A stretch of 64,000 nucleotides of DNA from Pseudomonas uvaldensis. GTDB lineage: Bacteria; Pseudomonadota; Gammaproteobacteria; Pseudomonadales; Pseudomonadaceae. The notes beneath the pieces are model-generated. The model had not been told where the DNA came from. It saw only the letters and a program-made list of their open reading frames with translations, and made no database searches. This document shows positions 62,021 to 64,000 of the stretch, piece after piece. Each line of letters opens with the position of its first letter. Position 1 is the stretch's first letter. Location: NCBI RefSeq assembly GCF_021271205.1, contig NZ_JAIWKS010000002.1, forward strand, positions 372,001 to 436,000, written 5' to 3'. The translations under genes and the position numbers were made by a program.

Positions 62021-63364
62021 ATGAAGTCTTTCCGTTGGTTGATGGTGCTGGCCGTTTCCGTCTGCAATAACGTTTGGGCCATGGGGCCCTTCGAGATCTA
62101 TGAACAGGCCCTGCGCAACGACCCGGTCTATCTCGGGGCGATCAAGGAGCGCGACGCGGGCTTGGAGAACCGCGCCATCGGCCGGGCAGGTCTGCTGCCT
62201 CACCTGGGCTACAGCTACAACAAAGGCCGTAACAAATCCAAGGTCACGTACCTCAATGACCACGGCGCCAGCCAGCATGACGATCGCAATTACAGCAGCT
62301 ACGGCTCAAGTCTGACGTTGCAACAGCCGCTGCTGGACTACGAGGCCTATGCGGCGTATCGCAAGGGCGTGGCGCAGGCGTTGTTTGCCGATGAAAGTTT
62401 CCGCAGCAAGAGCCAGGAGCTCCTGGTGCGGGTGCTGAGCCATTACACTCAGGCGCGGTTTGCCCAGGATCAGATCGACATCGCCCAGGCCAAGAAACGC
62501 GCGTTCGAACAACAGTTCCGGCAGAACGAACACCTGTTTCGCCAGGGCGAAGGCACGCGTACCGACATTCTGGAAGCCGAGTCGCGTTACGAACTGGCGG
62601 TTGCCGAAGAAATCGAAGCCCGTGACGAGCAGGACGCTGCCTTGCGAGAGCTCGGCGCACTGATCGGCGTTCCGGCGCTGGACATTGGCGACCTGGCGCC
62701 ACTGAGCGCGACCTTCCAGGCGTTCACGCTGCAACCGGCCAATTTCGACAGTTGGCACGGGCTGGCCGTGAGCAACAACCCGAACCTGGCCTCCCAGCGC
62801 CAGGCCGTGGAGGTGGCCCGCTACGAAGTGGAGCGCAACCGCGCCGGGCACCTGCCCAAGGTCAGCGCCTACGCAACGATGCGCCAGAACGAGTCGGAAA
62901 GCGGCAACACCTATAACCAGCGCTACGACACCAACACCGTCGGCCTGGAAGTCAGCGTGCCGTTGTACGCCGGAGGCGGCGTGTCGGCTGCAACCCGCCA
63001 GGCCAGCCGCAACATGGAACAGGCCGAATACGAGCTGGATGCCAAGACCCGCGAAACCCTGATCGAACTGCGTCGCCAGTTCAGCGCTTGCGTATCGGGG
63101 ATGAACAAGCTGCGGGCCTATCAGAAAGCCCTGAGCTCCGCCGAAGCACTAGTGGTCTCCACCCGGCAGAGCATCCTGGGTGGCGAACGGGTCAACCTCG
63201 ATGCCCTCAATGCCGAACAACAGCTTTACACCACGCGCCGCGACCTGGCCAAGGCCCGCTATGACTACCTCATGGCCTGGACCAAATTGCACTACTACGC
63301 CGGTACCCTGGGGGAACAGGACCTGGCGAAGGTGGACGAGGCCTTCGTGATGCAGGGGCAATAG
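62021..63364 (+). CDS. aprF: Type I secretion outer-membrane channel AprF (TolC family)
   Basis: This 447-residue TolC-family protein has a signal peptide (MKSFRWLMVLAVSVCNNVWA), followed by GPFEIYEQALRNDPVYLGAI, the typical start of OEP repeats. Two similar halves each have coiled-coil helices and barrel strands. The ATG at 62021 is chosen because the earlier in-frame ATG at 62009 lies directly on AAGG with no spacing. It completes the AprDEF export channel. Confidence 0.93.
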   Translation: MKSFRWLMVLAVSVCNNVWAMGPFEIYEQALRNDPVYLGAIKERDAGLENRAIGRAGLLPHLGYSYNKGRNKSKVTYLNDHGASQHDDRNYSSYGSSLTLQQPLLDYEAYAAYRKGVAQALFADESFRSKSQELLVRVLSHYTQARFAQDQIDIAQAKKRAFEQQFRQNEHLFRQGEGTRTDILEAESRYELAVAEEIEARDEQDAALRELGALIGVPALDIGDLAPLSATFQAFTLQPANFDSWHGLAVSNNPNLASQRQAVEVARYEVERNRAGHLPKVSAYATMRQNESESGNTYNQRYDTNTVGLEVSVPLYAGGGVSAATRQASRNMEQAEYELDAKTRETLIELRRQFSACVSGMNKLRAYQKALSSAEALVVSTRQSILGGERVNLDALNAEQQLYTTRRDLAKARYDYLMAWTKLHYYAGTLGEQDLAKVDEAFVMQGQ

Positions 63365-63412
63365 CCAGCCTGGGCAATCAAGGATTTCCGTAGCAACTAA
63401 GGATGGTTCGTG

Positions 63413-64000
63413 ATGAAGAGCGATAACAAGAAACACCCCTCGATGACGGGGCACCGCTACCTGCCCACGATGCTCAACCGCGCCGTGCTCTGCGCCCTGG
63501 CGACCCTGGGGACGGCCCAGGCCGCGCCTTACGTCGAGAGCGGCAAGCCCGGCGATCCGGGCAGTTGGCGCAGCGCCGAATTCGACGCTGAGTGGGGGCT
63601 GGGGGCGATCAATGCCCAGCAAGCCTACGCGGCGGGCTACACCGGTAAGGGCGTCAAGTTGGGCATTTTCGATCAGCCAGTCTACGCGGCCCATCCGGAA
63701 TTCTCCGGCACCGACAAGGTCGTGACCCTGGTCACCAGCGGGATCCGCGAGTATACCGACCCCTACATTCCGGTGAAGGCAGGAGACCCGTTCCGCTATG
63801 ACGGCTCCCCCACGGTGGGCTCCGATGGCAAGCTCGGTTCCCATGGTACCCACGTCGGCGGGATTGCCGCCGGCAGTCGCGACGGCGGGCCGATGCACGG
63901 CGTGGCGTTCGATGCGCAGATCATCAGCGCCGACAACGGTGACCCCGGTCCCGAGGACGGCATCATCCGGGGCAACGATGGCGCGGTGTACAAGGCCGGT
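63413..64000 (+). CDS. Subtilisin-type serine protease, probably an autotransporter (5' part only)
   Basis: Only the first 196 codons lie in the window; the frame runs off the right end. The N-terminus has a signal region (LNRAVLCALATLGTAQA) and then a subtilase domain. The catalytic Asp region is VKLGIFDQPVYAAHPEFSG, and the catalytic His region is GSHGTHVGGIAAGSRDGG. Position after aprF, with AAGGA before the ATG, matches the prtA gene of the P. fluorescens apr operon, where prtA and prtB encode autotransporter serine proteases. The Ser and barrel domains are outside the window. Confidence 0.88.
   Translation, partial: MKSDNKKHPSMTGHRYLPTMLNRAVLCALATLGTAQAAPYVESGKPGDPGSWRSAEFDAEWGLGAINAQQAYAAGYTGKGVKLGIFDQPVYAAHPEFSGTDKVVTLVTSGIREYTDPYIPVKAGDPFRYDGSPTVGSDGKLGSHGTHVGGIAAGSRDGGPMHGVAFDAQIISADNGDPGPEDGIIRGNDGAVYKAG

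Overview
The window is high-GC, densely coded chromosomal DNA that fits the Pseudomonas fluorescens complex. The strongest pointers are an aprA-aprI-aprDEF alkaline protease operon that runs into a subtilisin-type autotransporter gene at the right edge, a glgA-treZ-malQ-treY-DUF2934-glgX alpha-glucan/trehalose operon arranged as in other pseudomonads, and REP-type extragenic palindromes. There is no CRISPR array, rRNA, prophage or complete insertion sequence. Assignments come from reading motifs and gene order; no database search was possible.

Left part (1-13 kb): a crotonase carrying the dienoyl-CoA isomerase acidic triad and nudC, then a convergent TSUP exporter. Next, on the minus strand, lies a complete Fec-type iron uptake module: an ECF sigma factor with a Fur-box-like site, a FecR regulator, a TonB-dependent receptor with an N-terminal signalling domain, and a periplasmic binding protein, permease and ATPase joined by overlapping ends. 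An MFS transporter precedes it. A zinc alcohol dehydrogenase is coupled to a DUF2892-SRPBCC protein.

13-25 kb is mostly housekeeping: tRNA-Cys, tRNA-Leu and tRNA-Ser with clear promoters or terminators, a Nudix hydrolase, several small unknown proteins, a lipoprotein polysaccharide deacetylase, an orphan sensor kinase, an SPFH protein, a YccA/Bax-inhibitor protein, an Lrp regulator divergent from an EamA exporter, and an aldehyde dehydrogenase.

25-29 kb holds two related autotransporter barrels, one with a passenger and one without. 28.8-41.7 kb is a stress-metabolism block: an EEP-family hydrolase, a PIG-L-like protein that lacks one catalytic Asp, and the glycogen/trehalose genes. In it GlgA makes alpha-glucan, MalQ and GlgX remodel it, and TreY and TreZ turn it into trehalose.

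42-56 kb mixes metabolic and regulatory genes: a 2-hydroxyacid dehydrogenase, an alpha/beta hydrolase, a DUF411 copper protein, an NDH-2-like flavoprotein, a FixL/FixJ-like pair with a lone receiver, a GlxA-type AraC regulator, an SF1 helicase, and an MFS drug exporter divergent from a LysR regulator.

56.6-64 kb is the protease secretion operon. It has a perfect 15-bp hairpin after aprA and a small TA-flanked element between aprI and aprD. Two more copies of that element lie at 25.97 and 46.5 kb; together they form a MITE-like family with IS630/Tc1-type target-site features.
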